Assembly: GCA_905221605.1 (NCBI GenBank)
Contig: CAJNDS010002495.1
Span: forward strand, 275,214 to 339,213
Reading direction: 5' to 3'
Source of the DNA: Symbiodinium natans
Lineage: Eukaryota > Sar > Dinophyceae > Suessiales > Symbiodiniaceae
DNA: 64,000 nt
Below the pieces are notes generated by a model, which saw nothing but the letters and a program-made list of their open reading frames with translations, was not told the origin of the DNA and made no database searches. Shown here one piece after another: positions 10,350 to 20,702 of this stretch (position 1 is its first letter; every line of letters begins with the position of its first letter). Both the position numbers and the translations under genes were made by a program.

Positions 10350-11237
10350 CGCTTTTATTAGTGCTTGGTCTTGGAAGCATGAGGGTCTCGTTCTCCAGTT
10401 TCACACCGGTTTTGCGGTTTTGCTTTCTCGGGAATGTGTTGGCGGGACTTTTTCATGGGTGCTGTGCAGTGCTGGCTCAGGTCAACTCTGTAGATCCGAG
10501 GTAGTCCACCGCCTTCCCCTCAGGAAGACAGCACTGACATGGTTGAGGCATCCAGCCCTCAAAGCCATATGGAACGTCTTGCTCCGCTGCTTGTGATTGT
10601 CTCGCAGTTGAGCCTTACGTCGGCCTACTGTAGGCCCGCCTCCAGGCACAGCGATAGACACCTTCACGACTGCCCATTGGATGCATTGCGTTGTATCCTC
10701 TTTGAGGCGTGCACTGTGTGCTTGAGCCTGTGGTTAATTATTGAGCCGCGCGAAGCCGGAGCTGGCAGGCGAGGTCCATGTCCTGGTGAAGGTGGGCGCC
10801 CTGGCGATGCTGAAGCCCAAGCTGCCAAGCGCGGCCTCTCCGAGCCTCCACAAGTGTACCTCTGGCGGCAACACCAGTCGAATTGGGGCTGTTGTTATAC
10901 TCGCCTCCCTCACGTCGCTCCTGGAGTCGAGAATTATAGGGTTGCCCTCCCATCCCTGAGGGAAACCGCGAGAGTGGCTGCTGTTTGTCGGCGCTGGGGA
11001 GGTATCATCGGGGCTTGGGCATCGCGCAGGCGCTTTGTGACATCTACGTCAACCTTCGCCAGTACACAGCGCGTTGTGCCCGTCGTGCGTGTAAACTGCA
11101 CCCATCTCAAATTGCAGCTTCATGTTACGGACTTGATGGACTTGGGTGTCGCGCGAATGCGAAACAATGCTATACTCTCATCCTCCTCTAGCCAGGCTAG
11201 GACCCCAGTCACTGGGCAAGTGGAGGAGGACAGTTGA
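10350..11237 (+). pseudogene. Triplicated module, degenerate unit 3
   Basis: Here the same blocks reappear in broken frames. VSQLS at about 10600 is preceded by an E-S/D-T stretch as in unit 1, and a reading with PPPGTAIDTFTT (another frame, about 10630-10670) corresponds to DWPVGTPFTVY. The nucleotides around VSQLS match unit 2 closely for about 15 bases and then drift. An ORF of 232 codons (10539-11237) covers part of the region; its last 130 residues I cannot align to units 1 or 2. Confidence 0.35.
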
Positions 11238-11251
11238 GTTGCTCATGCCAC

Positions 11252-11271
11252 GTGAGTGCGCCCGCACTCAC
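11252..11271. repeat. Palindrome, first copy
   Basis: A perfect inverted repeat: GTGAGTGCG, centre CC, CGCACTCAC. It lies 15 bases after the stop of the 10539-11237 ORF. An identical palindrome recurs 231 bases downstream. It could form a hairpin in RNA or bind a dimeric protein; neither is shown. Confidence 0.8.
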
Positions 11272-11482
11272 ACGGCGGTGTAGGAACCTGCATCTCTTCT
11301 CAAGGCAGTATATCCATTTACGTTCTCTGTACAAGTTTGACGAGCAGCGACCCCTCACCGCAACTTCCGAGCAGGGGCTCGGTGAAGCGGCTCAGGAGCT
11401 CCCGTTCGGGGTGCTCCCTTGCTCCCGAGTATTACCTGAGGAGAATCTTGTGAGGGTGCGGGAGTGATTTGATGGTGGGTAC

Positions 11483-11502
11483 GTGAGTGCGCCCGCACTC
11501 AC
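11483..11502. repeat. Palindrome, second copy
   Basis: This is an exact repeat of the palindrome at 11252-11271, including two or more matching bases on each side (ACGTGAG ... CTCACAC). The surrounding sequence is otherwise not similar, so the element is more conserved than its context. Bases 11272-11672 around the two copies hold no convincing gene. Confidence 0.8.
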
Positions 11503-11746
11503 ACGCCCTGGTCCCCCGCATGGATTGACAGTTTGTTCCTGTGGCTCCTAGCCCTCTTAGCCGCGAACATAAAGGAGTGAGGGTATTACCTGCTAACTTG
11601 CCCCCTTCTTCTGTGCCGCCAGGGCTCACAGGAGCAGGCGCCCGCTTGCCCTCCCCAAACTAACTGCCCGGCATGGCTGCTTCGTTGGTCATTGGTGGCA
11701 GCCTTTACATTGCTGTCAATGGAGATGGCGACAGTGACTGGGAAAG

Positions 11747-12352
11747 ATGCTACCCTTACGAACACCCAGCGAGCCCATCCTCGAAGGCCACGGCCACACT
11801 TGCAGTGCTGGCTGGATATCGCTCACCAAGCTCCTCGTACTGCAAGGAATCCGCGATGCCTCGGCTGCCCAAGGACGTCCTAATCAACGGGCCCTCGCCA
11901 TGGTTGCTGCGGCCGAACTCGCGCACTCTGTTGGAGGTCATCGTGCCTGGCTTGCACACCACCTTCGAGATCTTTCGCAGGACTTGAGGAATGAGCTTGC
12001 CCAGGAGTACGGGGCGTTACTGGCGATGTTCAGGCGTCCGCCTGGACCGCAGCAGAATGCCCTTTTAGCCTGCGCCAGGCCAATCATTGTGCATCGCCAG
12101 GAAGATTTTCCAATTTACCTCATAAAAGCGCATTTGGAGCAGCATCTTTTGCTTGCATGGCGTTTCACTGCCGATAAAGTCCATTTGCTTTTGCAGGCGA
12201 TGTCCGATGCTGTCCCCAATAATAATGCCGTCATTCTGGAGTGGGTAGCGTGCTTCCTTGATGAACGTATTGCTACCGACATTCTCGAGCATTTAGATGA
12301 CGAGACCATGCATTTGCTTGAGGACAATCGGCATTCGGACAGTGACATCTAA
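11747..12352 (+). CDS. Unknown protein, 201 codons
   Basis: ATG at 11747 opens the frame. An overlapping ORF with ATG at 11673 (MAASLVIGGSLYIAV) may be the true N-terminus, joined by a frameshift near 11760-11800. The product is helical and Leu/Ala-rich (KLLVLQGIRDA, AMVAAAELAH) with QHLLLAW, and ends in an acidic tail (HLDDETMHLLEDN). No domain is recognised. The LLLAW stretch and neighbouring pattern resemble the ORF at 6664-7299. Confidence 0.4.
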   Translation: MLPLRTPSEPILEGHGHTCSAGWISLTKLLVLQGIRDASAAQGRPNQRALAMVAAAELAHSVGGHRAWLAHHLRDLSQDLRNELAQEYGALLAMFRRPPGPQQNALLACARPIIVHRQEDFPIYLIKAHLEQHLLLAWRFTADKVHLLLQAMSDAVPNNNAVILEWVACFLDERIATDILEHLDDETMHLLEDNRHSDSDI

Positions 12353-12649
12353 CTCTGACCTTGTGCGGATACGGAACAAACGGCGGCCTAGTACACCGGT
12401 CGTTATCCATGGTCATGCGGCATTCCTGTATTGTCATGCTGTTGTCTTGACCGATTTGGAAAGTTGTAACCTTTGATCATGTTATACCGCTGATGTAGTC
12501 CCCAACTGAAGGGAGCTGAGTCAGGGAAAGTTGGGAGCAAGCTTGTTGTTGTGTGACATTCTTGCGCTGGACGGCACGGCTCACAGGCAAGGCTGCCCAG
12601 TCTTCCTCTACCTTGCCCCGTCAATTGGATAGGCTGCCCCTTCTTCGCC
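12353..12649. other. Gap without a gene
   Basis: No supported ORF, repeat or RNA gene is seen here. The sequence leads into CGCCATGG at the start of the next ORF. Confidence 0.5.
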
Positions 12650-13519
12650 ATGGCATTGCAAGAGCCCCTTGGCCTGGAGAACCTGCAGCCTCCTCCATTG
12701 GTCGCCCCTCCGCTCGTTGCTGGGCGTGAAAACACCTGGATCACGGCGAGCCATGGCAGTTCAACCCTCCCCTTTGTTGTATCCCGGCCGAGTGCGGATG
12801 CAGGGGAAGCCAACTCGATAGTGCTTCTCCTCCCTGGTTGTGGACACTTCTATGTGGAGAATATGCACCCACTGCCTTGGCAAGGGGCCATCGAGTACCT
12901 GTGGAGCAACCTGGCCTTCAAAAAGGCCGTCATTGCCTGCGCATGGCCTGTGGCGGGACAAGCAGGCTCACCGCCTGCCTGGATGTTGCCTGACGGTGCT
13001 GCCTGGACCAAGGCAGTGTATACAATGGAAGTTCTACCGCTCCTGTTGGCAGTCCAACGTGATGCGAGCCCTCGCATCTCCTTGCCCACATATCTCATAG
13101 GCCTCGGTTCTGGAGGAACCATCACCTACCAGATTGCAATTTCCGAGGCCCATGCGACCTTCCGGGCTTGTGTTTGCATGGGCCCCATTAGGCTGCCTTC
13201 TTTGCTGCCAGCCCCCACGAGCGAGGAGACACGAATTTTAGTCTATGGCGGACGAAAGGACGTAGAGACCTTTCAGCACCACCTTCGGATGTGCTACTCG
13301 GTACGGGGCAATCATCGCGTGCCTCCTGTCACAGAAGCCCTTACCGAAGACTCACACTTTACTGCCTTCAAGGGCTACGGACGCACGCAGTACCCCTGGG
13401 CCCCCGGCCTCACAATCCGCCAGGTGGTTATTGGCAAGGACCCGGAGCATGTGGTGTGGCCTGCATTGCTGAGCGACCCTGATTGGCTGCTGGCGGACCA
13501 TATCGAGCTCCCGGAGTAG
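12650..13519 (+). CDS. Alpha/beta-hydrolase-like protein, 289 codons
   Basis: The ATG at 12650 sits in a good context (GCCATGGC). The layout fits an alpha/beta hydrolase: SIVLLLPGCG as an early strand with an oxyanion-type turn, YLIGLGSGG (elbow at 13100-13117, residues about 151-156), and a late RILVYGGRKD strand with a candidate acid Asp. SHF near residue 228 is a candidate His. The elbow reads G-L-G-S-G-G, so if aligned to G-x-S-x-G-G the nucleophile position is Gly and the Ser is displaced by one; the protein may be inactive or the alignment may need a shift. Fragments of a similar gene lie at about 31.1-31.7 kb. The neighbouring giant ORF carries a second, canonical hydrolase elbow. Confidence 0.6.
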   Translation: MALQEPLGLENLQPPPLVAPPLVAGRENTWITASHGSSTLPFVVSRPSADAGEANSIVLLLPGCGHFYVENMHPLPWQGAIEYLWSNLAFKKAVIACAWPVAGQAGSPPAWMLPDGAAWTKAVYTMEVLPLLLAVQRDASPRISLPTYLIGLGSGGTITYQIAISEAHATFRACVCMGPIRLPSLLPAPTSEETRILVYGGRKDVETFQHHLRMCYSVRGNHRVPPVTEALTEDSHFTAFKGYGRTQYPWAPGLTIRQVVIGKDPEHVVWPALLSDPDWLLADHIELPE

Positions 13520-14051
13520 TCGTTGGGGCAGGGTAGAGAGTGCCTCCCTTTTTTCCATTTCAATCGATTTATGCGCGCCGGGCCTTGTGTTGTCGCTACA
13601 GACAGACCAGCAACCGAGGTATGCCTGCATTCTGGTGCTACTACTGGGCACGGACAAAGTAAAGGATGCCACTGTCTCCAGGTCATTGCTTTGTACATGC
13701 AGCACATTGCAGCCACAAGTAACAGCCACCTGCGACGACACGCTGCATTCCCTTTCAGGTTGCGCGTTGGATGTGCCTTGGCTCAAGCTCAGGGTGGCTG
13801 GCTGACTGAACGAGGTGCCCCTTGTGTTGAGGGTTGTAACGCTCCTGACTGGTTTTTTCTTTGTTTCTCGCCTCTCTGTTTCTTCTCTCCTGTGTGCTCT
13901 GCTTGGGGTTTGGTCCTCCCCTTCTTGGAGTCCTCCTTTGTTGGTGTATGGGCTTTTCAGGGATCTTGGTGTCTGAAGGTTGCCTCGTGGTTGTCCGCTG
14001 TCTGTGTGGTAGTCACATGAGTTTGGCCTGCCATGTTCGGTGAGTGATGCC
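13520..14051. other. Gap between ORFs
   Basis: Open frames occur here (for example 13523-14020 +) but have no recognisable domain and no composition argument for coding. The T-rich block around 13850-13950 is the only visible structure. Confidence 0.4.
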
Positions 14052-14547
14052 ATGGAGTCGTATGCCTGTCAACCGTATGTGATCCGGGTTGGAGCGCAAG
14101 CACTCCAAGTTCACGTTGCCAGGAGAGGGCAACTCACTGCACTTGCCACTTTAGGGACCAGTGATGTCGCAATGACCAGGCAGATGCAAGCCGGCGTCAT
14201 CCTGCCTCACGAACTCGATGTTGCCGGTTGGTGCCGATACTTCCCGCCGGAAATACAACCTTTGTTGTGTCTGGACCACTCTGCCTTTTTGAGAAACAGC
14301 AACGCCGTCTGCTTCGCCCGGCAACCCACGGTTCGCTGTTTTCTCCTGCATGCATGGAGGCCAGGCATCGGCATCATGCCGCATAGCAGTGCCCTCATGG
14401 GGCGAGCGGTGTCCACGCACAGTGCTTTGCCTGGTGACGCGATAGACCTTCCCCCTTGGGCGAGTGTTGTCACCGAACAAGGAGTGGGTAGGGAGACAGC
14501 CCTGTCTCCCGGGCCCGGGCAAACTCCACCACCTAATCCACCTAGGG
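14052..14547 (+). pseudogene. 5' part of a giant ORF, interrupted by a LINE
   Basis: ATG at 14052 (the frame is open from 14040) starts a protein whose reading reaches PNPPR exactly at the LINE insertion point (14547). The same codons CCA CCT AGG resume after the LINE at 20833 in the same phase, so excising the LINE plus one target-site copy restores one open frame into the 20843-25319 segment. As it stands the frame runs into LINE sequence and stops at 14559-14561. The first 165 residues contain no domain I can name and end in a Pro-rich linker. Confidence 0.7.
14535..14547. repeat. Target-site duplication, left copy
   Basis: AATCCACCTAGGG at 14535-14547 is repeated at 20830-20842, directly after the LINE poly(A). 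Whether the first A belongs to the tail or to the target cannot be decided, so the duplication is 12-13 bp. Confidence 0.95.
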
Positions 14548-14610
14548 AAGCTTTCGGCTAGCCAGCTTGCAAGTAGTGCACGTGCCAGTTTTCGAGAGGC
14601 CTCCCTTTGG

Positions 14611-17600
14611 CCACACCGCCTCTAAGAGGCAAGTTTCACTTATCTTCGAAGCCATGACAGACCCAGCGCGTGGAAGCCAGGAACAGTTCCAAGCAGCCTT
14701 CCAACAGCAAAGGGAGTTCTACGCTGGCAGAACGGAGATCCGCACAGTACAGGGGGCGTTCTTTGAGGAGCACAGTCGCAAGAGGCGTGAGCCCCCCACG
14801 CCGGTCGCCTCAGGGCTGACCACACCGCAGGAGGGCACCCCAGTTCCGACAGACGGCCCGGTGAGTGGATTGGTGGTACCAACCCTTCTGGAAGATGAAA
14901 CGGCCTTCCAAGTCACAGCCGGTGAGTTGGGCGCAGATGTGAACAACCCGCAATCGGTGCAGCAGGTTTTGGCCGCTCCTGTCCACACCGCCAAGGACGT
15001 GTTGCGCATCGTTCGTGGATACCACAAGGCAGTGGTGCTGAAATGTAGTGAACGACGCAGTCTTTAGCTGTCGCCGTGAACTGGCCTTCATGACGGCAGA
15101 CAATCGCTCGGAGCAGAAGAGGTCGTGCGGCTTGCTACTGGTCACAACTGGCTGGCCCAACGGTCTCAAGCCGGAGCAACGTGAGTTCATGATCGGCTGG
15201 ATGATTGAGCAGCTCCCAGAGGCACAGAATTTCCTGCGCAACCGTGGGTTCCTCCGCGAGGATGCCGACCACACCGCCCAGCACGCGCAGATGTGGTTCA
15301 ATATCCTCAACACGGACCCTACCACGGTACCACAGGGTACCTTCTGGAGTGGAATGACGATGCTGCACTTCAAATCCTGGGACCTTCGGCAGGCATTTTT
15401 AAAGCGGTATGGAGGGCAGGGTGGAACCCCTCTCTACACCGCCCCCACGGTGTCAATCACCGGCAAGCACGTCCGCGTCTCACCTTGTTCACTTCAGTGG
15501 CAGCGAAAACTAGAGATGCCACTGAGGGTTGTCATTTCGGTGCTGAATGCACACCCTGAAACACAGGGAAAGAGGCTCATCATCCTTTGGAAAAGCCTCA
15601 CAATTATGGAGCCAGTCGAGGGTCCGGACTTTAAACCCGACCACACCGCCTGGTGTCGGCTTTTTTACGAGGAAGCCGAAGGCTCCTTTCAGGCCCGGTT
15701 GGAGACGTCCACACCGCTGACCCGTATCATGCACTCTCCTCCTACCACGGTGGGGTGTAAGGAGGAGACGCTTTTTGCAGAGCACTGGAATACGGTGATC
15801 TGGGGCACGCAATTCGAGTTGGATGAAATGGAGCGTATCGCTTACCGGCAGGCCAAGAATGATGGCCACACCGCCGGAAAAGGGACCTTTGTGGGAAAAT
15901 CCCGCAAGCATTGGTCCAATGTAGTGCTCCACAATTCCTACTTCTCACCGTACCCTTTTGAGCTCCAGCACAACGCAGTGGAGCAAGTTGCGTTCGTCTG
16001 GGACGAACTTTGTCAAAAGATGGGCGTCCCAGAACAACAGGTGGGCGACATTGCAGCCGCCACCTACCAAGGGAAGCCCGTCGCACCCGACGCCGCTAGC
16101 CACACCGCCGCGGCAGAGGACGTAGAGATGGAGCGTTCCGAGAACCCTTTTGCAAAGGCCCCACCGCCCACAAGCAAGGGCGCAGGCAAGCAAGGCCACA
16201 CCGCCTGACGGGGTCCTCTTAGCATGCTCACCACGCTCCCCGACATTTTAAGGGTCAGAGCTCAGAGCAAGGTTCTGCATGTTTCTCTTTCGTTGCGCAC
16301 CTGCACTCCACCTTTGAAACTTTCTAACAGGAGAAGAGGGGCCAATGACCACACCCCCATACAGCCAGGGGTTAATTCGCTTTCTTTTCTGACTCCCGAT
16401 CTGGACCCTACAAAGAACCAAGCACAACGCCTTTGTAGTCAAAGAACTAGGAACAAACTTATGCATGCTATTACGGGTAATACCACGACCACCACCCGAC
16501 CCAAGTTGACCCTTAGGTTGGAGGCCTTACTCCCAATTAGCCCAATACCCAATCTCCAGTACTCCAAATATACCTTGCTTCAGTTTAGAGGGGTTTGTAG
16601 GGAGTCACCTCCACTGTTCAGGTTGGAGTCGTCGGTCAACCTTTCCGAGACCACACCGCCTAGTGTCACCCCACTTAAGTCCTCACCCTCCAGAACTGGT
16701 AGACGTAGAAGGACCCGCCTTGCTAATGGTACATGGCACAATTTTAAACCCCTTCGTAGAGGAACACACCCTAGAATTCGAAGAATTAGAGGAATTCATC
16801 CTCAGCTGGAATACCGCCGACCACCGCCTCCGAGAGGCAAGCCGGGATCTCCTTTTGGAGAGCACGAAGAGTGTCCCCACAAGGGAGGGTGTCACATTGA
16901 TAGGCCCAGGGGAGTCAATGCTCGTAGGACCTCTCGTAGGTGCTACAGGCAATGGCAGCAGGCCTGCAAAAATACAAAGGCTCTGAGGGCGGACTCCTCA
17001 GCAGCCACACCCCCCCAGTCCACAAAAGCCCCCCAAAACAGGGCACAGTGGTTCAGGACAAACGTCCTATGGCAGCAAAAAATCACACGGAAAAAGAAGC
17101 CTAAACAGAATGGGCCCCAGACCACACCGCCTCTAGCTTACAATCGCAAGCTTAGAGTCGGTAGTCAGAATGTGCAAGGTATGGCTGATACCCTCAAGCT
17201 CAAAAATCTGTTGCTTATGATGAAGGAACACAATCTGGATGTCATGTTCCTATCAGGAACTAAATCGACTTCGTATTACTCCTATACCTCAGAGCAACAC
17301 TTAGTCGTTTTGTCTGGTAATAACAAAGATAAGCACTCTGGGGTAGGGGTCATAGTGAGTCCAGACATCCGACCACACCTTGCTGACATAGTCCAGGTCA
17401 ACAATAGGCTTATTCATATCATACTCAACAAGAGGGGAGGTAGGATACACTTGTTAGGAGCGTATGCGCCACATTCAGGTCATGATCATGACACAGTTCG
17501 ACAACCGTTTTGGGAATCCCTAGAGGAATATGTGGCGAAAATACCCCAACCAGAACCAGTGTATCTTACGGGTGACTTTAATGTTCGGTTTCAAGCACAA

Positions 17601-20600
17601 CACAAACATGATGAGGGCGTTACAGGGCCATTCACATACGGAAAGGGTTCGCAAGCTATCGACCACACCGCCCAATCCAACCGCTCGTTGTGCGTTCGAA
17701 CAATGCTTCTTCTAGATATGCTGGAGGTCGCCTCATACAAAACACCCAACCCAGTTCACCACATCACTTTCCGGGATAAAACAGCCCCCCCAAAGGATTG
17801 GTCGCAGTACGTCTTGGACCCTTTGATCATGCAGCAGGTGTATTCAGAGCTACATAGAGTGATGCCATCACAATCCTTGGAAGTAGCGGCCAGAATACGC
17901 AGCTTCTTACCGCTGGCGCAACCTCTTCCTCCGCCCCGAGTAGACCCCTCACCCGACCCCGTTCGCTTTCAGCGGCTAGACCACACCTTCACTAGGAGAC
18001 AATGGCTTTCATCCGTTAACTCATGTAGATCTAAATTGCATACAGGGTACCCGTCGGACCATTATCTCCTGGTAATGGAATTGCAGGTTAAGTTGGCACG
18101 TAGAGACCCCCCACCACCAAAGCCCCCAGAATTTGACTTCTCTAGAGTAAGCATTGATCAAAGACTGGCTTATAACGCACAAATTCGGGGCTCCCCGCAA
18201 AGTAGCCGTAAGGATGGGTCTTCTGACCCTGACCACACCGCCAGAATGAGCTTCTATACAGACGGCTCGGGAACAGGTGGACGATGCACAAAAACAACAC
18301 CAGCGGGCTGGGGATGGTGTACCAAGCAACACGGGGAGTGGATCACCGCGCGGGGCAGGGTGGAAACTGACCACACCGCCAGATTTTACTACGGGGCCCA
18401 GGTCGGTTCTAACAATACTGGGGAGCTGACAGCTATTATAGAGGCACTATTATACGCCTTGGAGCAAGGGTGCGGTAGAGTAGATATATACTCGGACAGC
18501 CAGTGGGCCATCAACGTCATTACGGGCAGGTGGCGTGCAAAATCACATAAAACACTAGTTGGCCGTGCACACACACTCTCAACACAAGCAGGAATGACAG
18601 TCTCGTTCCATTGGGTCAAGGCGCACGCAGGCACAGAAGGTAACGAAAAGGCGGATGCACTCGCCAACGCTGGGCGTACACAGGGGCGCAACGGCGGAAG
18701 TAACATGGTTCCCCCGGACACTCCGCCCCAGGACCACACCCCCACCATGTCAGCGGACACCATGGTGCACGCCATGAAGCAGGCTGCGGCGGATCACTTT
18801 CCTTACAAAGAACGACGCGCGCACACACCATGGATCAAAGACCACACCCTACAGCTCCTGGCCCAGGCACGGGCAGCGCAAGCGGAAGGACACGAAGATT
18901 GGAAAACGCAAAGAAACAAAGCCAAGAGGGCAGCGCGCAGGGATAGAATCGACTGGGTTCATGACCAACTTTTAGCAGACCCGGATGCCAGTCACTCACC
19001 GCTTTGGAATGCAGTTCGCCGACAGAAAAAAGGTTTCGTGGGGAAAAAATCGCACCTAATTGTAAACGGGAAGCCAGTCCCATGGTCAAAATCGCACGCC
19101 GCTTTCAGGGATCACCTCGAGGGTTCGCAATGGGCTCCGCCCAACATTCCTGACCACACCGCCGCTAGACGTAAAGCTAGACCGGGACTACGTCCACAAC
19201 TCCCTGATGAAGGACGGTTCACTTTGGACGACCTTCAACGAGCCATTCAAAAAAGTAAAGGCGGAAAGGCTCCGGGACCGGACCAGGTGAGGAACGAGCT
19301 GTTTATGCTATTAGACAGGGAAGGAGAAGCAGCGGTCTTGAGTATCTACAACAGATGTTGGGAGGAAGGCGACATCCCGGGACCATGGGCCGAAGCAATA
19401 GTAGTGTCAATATATAAGGGTAAAGGTCTAGACACAGACGTCACCAACTATCGACCCATTTCTTTACTTAACACCATTTACAAAATATACGCTGCTATGC
19501 TGCAACACCGCCTCGCAAAATCAAGTGAGCATTTCCTTCGCAGTCGACAGTACGGTTTTCGAGAAGGTAGAGGCACACAACAGCCCATATTTGTTTTACG
19601 CCGCGCCATGGAGTGGGCGGAAATGACAAATAAACCATTACAACTATTATTCCTAGACTGGAAGCAGGCCTTTGACTCACTCGACCACACCGCCATGCTC
19701 GAAGCGTTGCGCCGTTTCGGTGTTTCAGAACTTATGCTCAAGACAATACAGGCTATATATCAGTCTCCAACCTTTTACACCAGAGGACCCGATCACACCG
19801 CCGCAGCAGGCTCTGTACACTCAGGTATTAGGCAAGGATGTCCCCTAAGCCCATACCTATTTATTATAGTACTCACAGTCATGCTTGCGGATGTTGATAA
19901 CGACTTACTACTCCAAGGCACGCCCACCAACACCTGGTCAGAAGGCTATCCAACGTTCGATTTAGAGTATGCGGATGACACATTGTTGTTAGCTTTGACC
20001 ACACCGCAGATGCAGGACATTCTCACATCATTAGAGTCAGTAGCACATGAATACGGTATGCACCTAAATAAAACCAAGACTGAGCTCCTAATCAATCCCG
20101 ATCGCCCCTCCTCTCCGCTGTACTTTACGGATGGCGCGGCCGTCCCGACCACACCGCAAATCAAGTATTTAGGCACCAGGATCACATGGAAAAAACCCTT
20201 TGACGCCGCATTCTTACATAGAGCAGCTATAGCCGAGGAAGCATTTAAGAAGCTCCGCTTAGTATGGAACAGTAGCCTTTCCCAGGCGGTACGTTTACGT
20301 ATTTTCCAGTCTACCTTCACGCCCACACTTATTTACGCGTTGGATACCCTCACTCTTACGCAAAAACAACTAGACAGGGTGGATGCTTTCTTCATTCGGT
20401 TCCTAAGAAGAGTGGTTCGCGTCAAAGCATCCTACTACTCCCGCATCCCAAACACGGAAGTTATGCGCAAAGCAGGATATCCAACCCTACCATCTACACA
20501 CATCCTCAACGCCCAGCATAAAACCCTTAAACAAGTATTTATGGCCCCCAGAGCGGAACCAACACACAGTGTGGTTTTTACAGCTGCCTTTAAGGACCGT

Positions 20601-20702
20601 ATTCTAGCACAAGGAAGACGTCGCGGAATGCAGATACCATACTGGTTAGAAGTCCTCACTAAAAGATTTTATCCGCAGTATTGGGATCCTGACCACACCG
20701 CC
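14611..20702 (+). repeat. Dispersed 10-mer CCACACCGCC, 15 exact copies confined to the LINE
   Basis: Exact copies of CCACACCGCC start at 14611, 14983, 15269, 15641, 15866, 16100, 16196, 16651, 17122, 17663, 18233, 18371, 19154, 19685 and 20693. Variants start at 14820, 15434, 15709, 16349, 17372, 17981, 18734, 18842, 19793, 19999 and 20149. In ORF2 the two bases before are nearly always GA; in ORF1 they vary. It is read as x-H-T-A in most places and as T-T-P-P/Q at 14820, 16651, 17122, 19999 and 20149. For a given 10-mer the chance expectation in 6.3 kb is below 0.01. I found no copy in the rest of the window. Confidence 0.95.
14654..16208 (+). pseudogene. LINE ORF1 (frameshifted)
   Basis: The first ATG is at 14654; the frame runs to 15067, and the sense continues in another frame from about 15048 to TGA at 16206, so a one-base indel lies near 15045. 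The product (about 515 residues) would be the RNA-binding partner protein by position, but I see no RRM or CCHC knuckle. Its C-terminus is rich in Ala/Pro/Lys. HTA appears at VHTA, DHTA (twice), GHTA (twice) and SHTA, all from the repeated 10-mer in one frame, including the last three codons before the stop. The ORF2 ATG follows the stop by 15 bases. Confidence 0.7.

Noticed and set aside
14268-14282. GACCACTCTGCC in the host ORF as another copy of the LINE word.
   Set aside because: Two mismatches in the core and outside the LINE; within chance expectation for a loose match.
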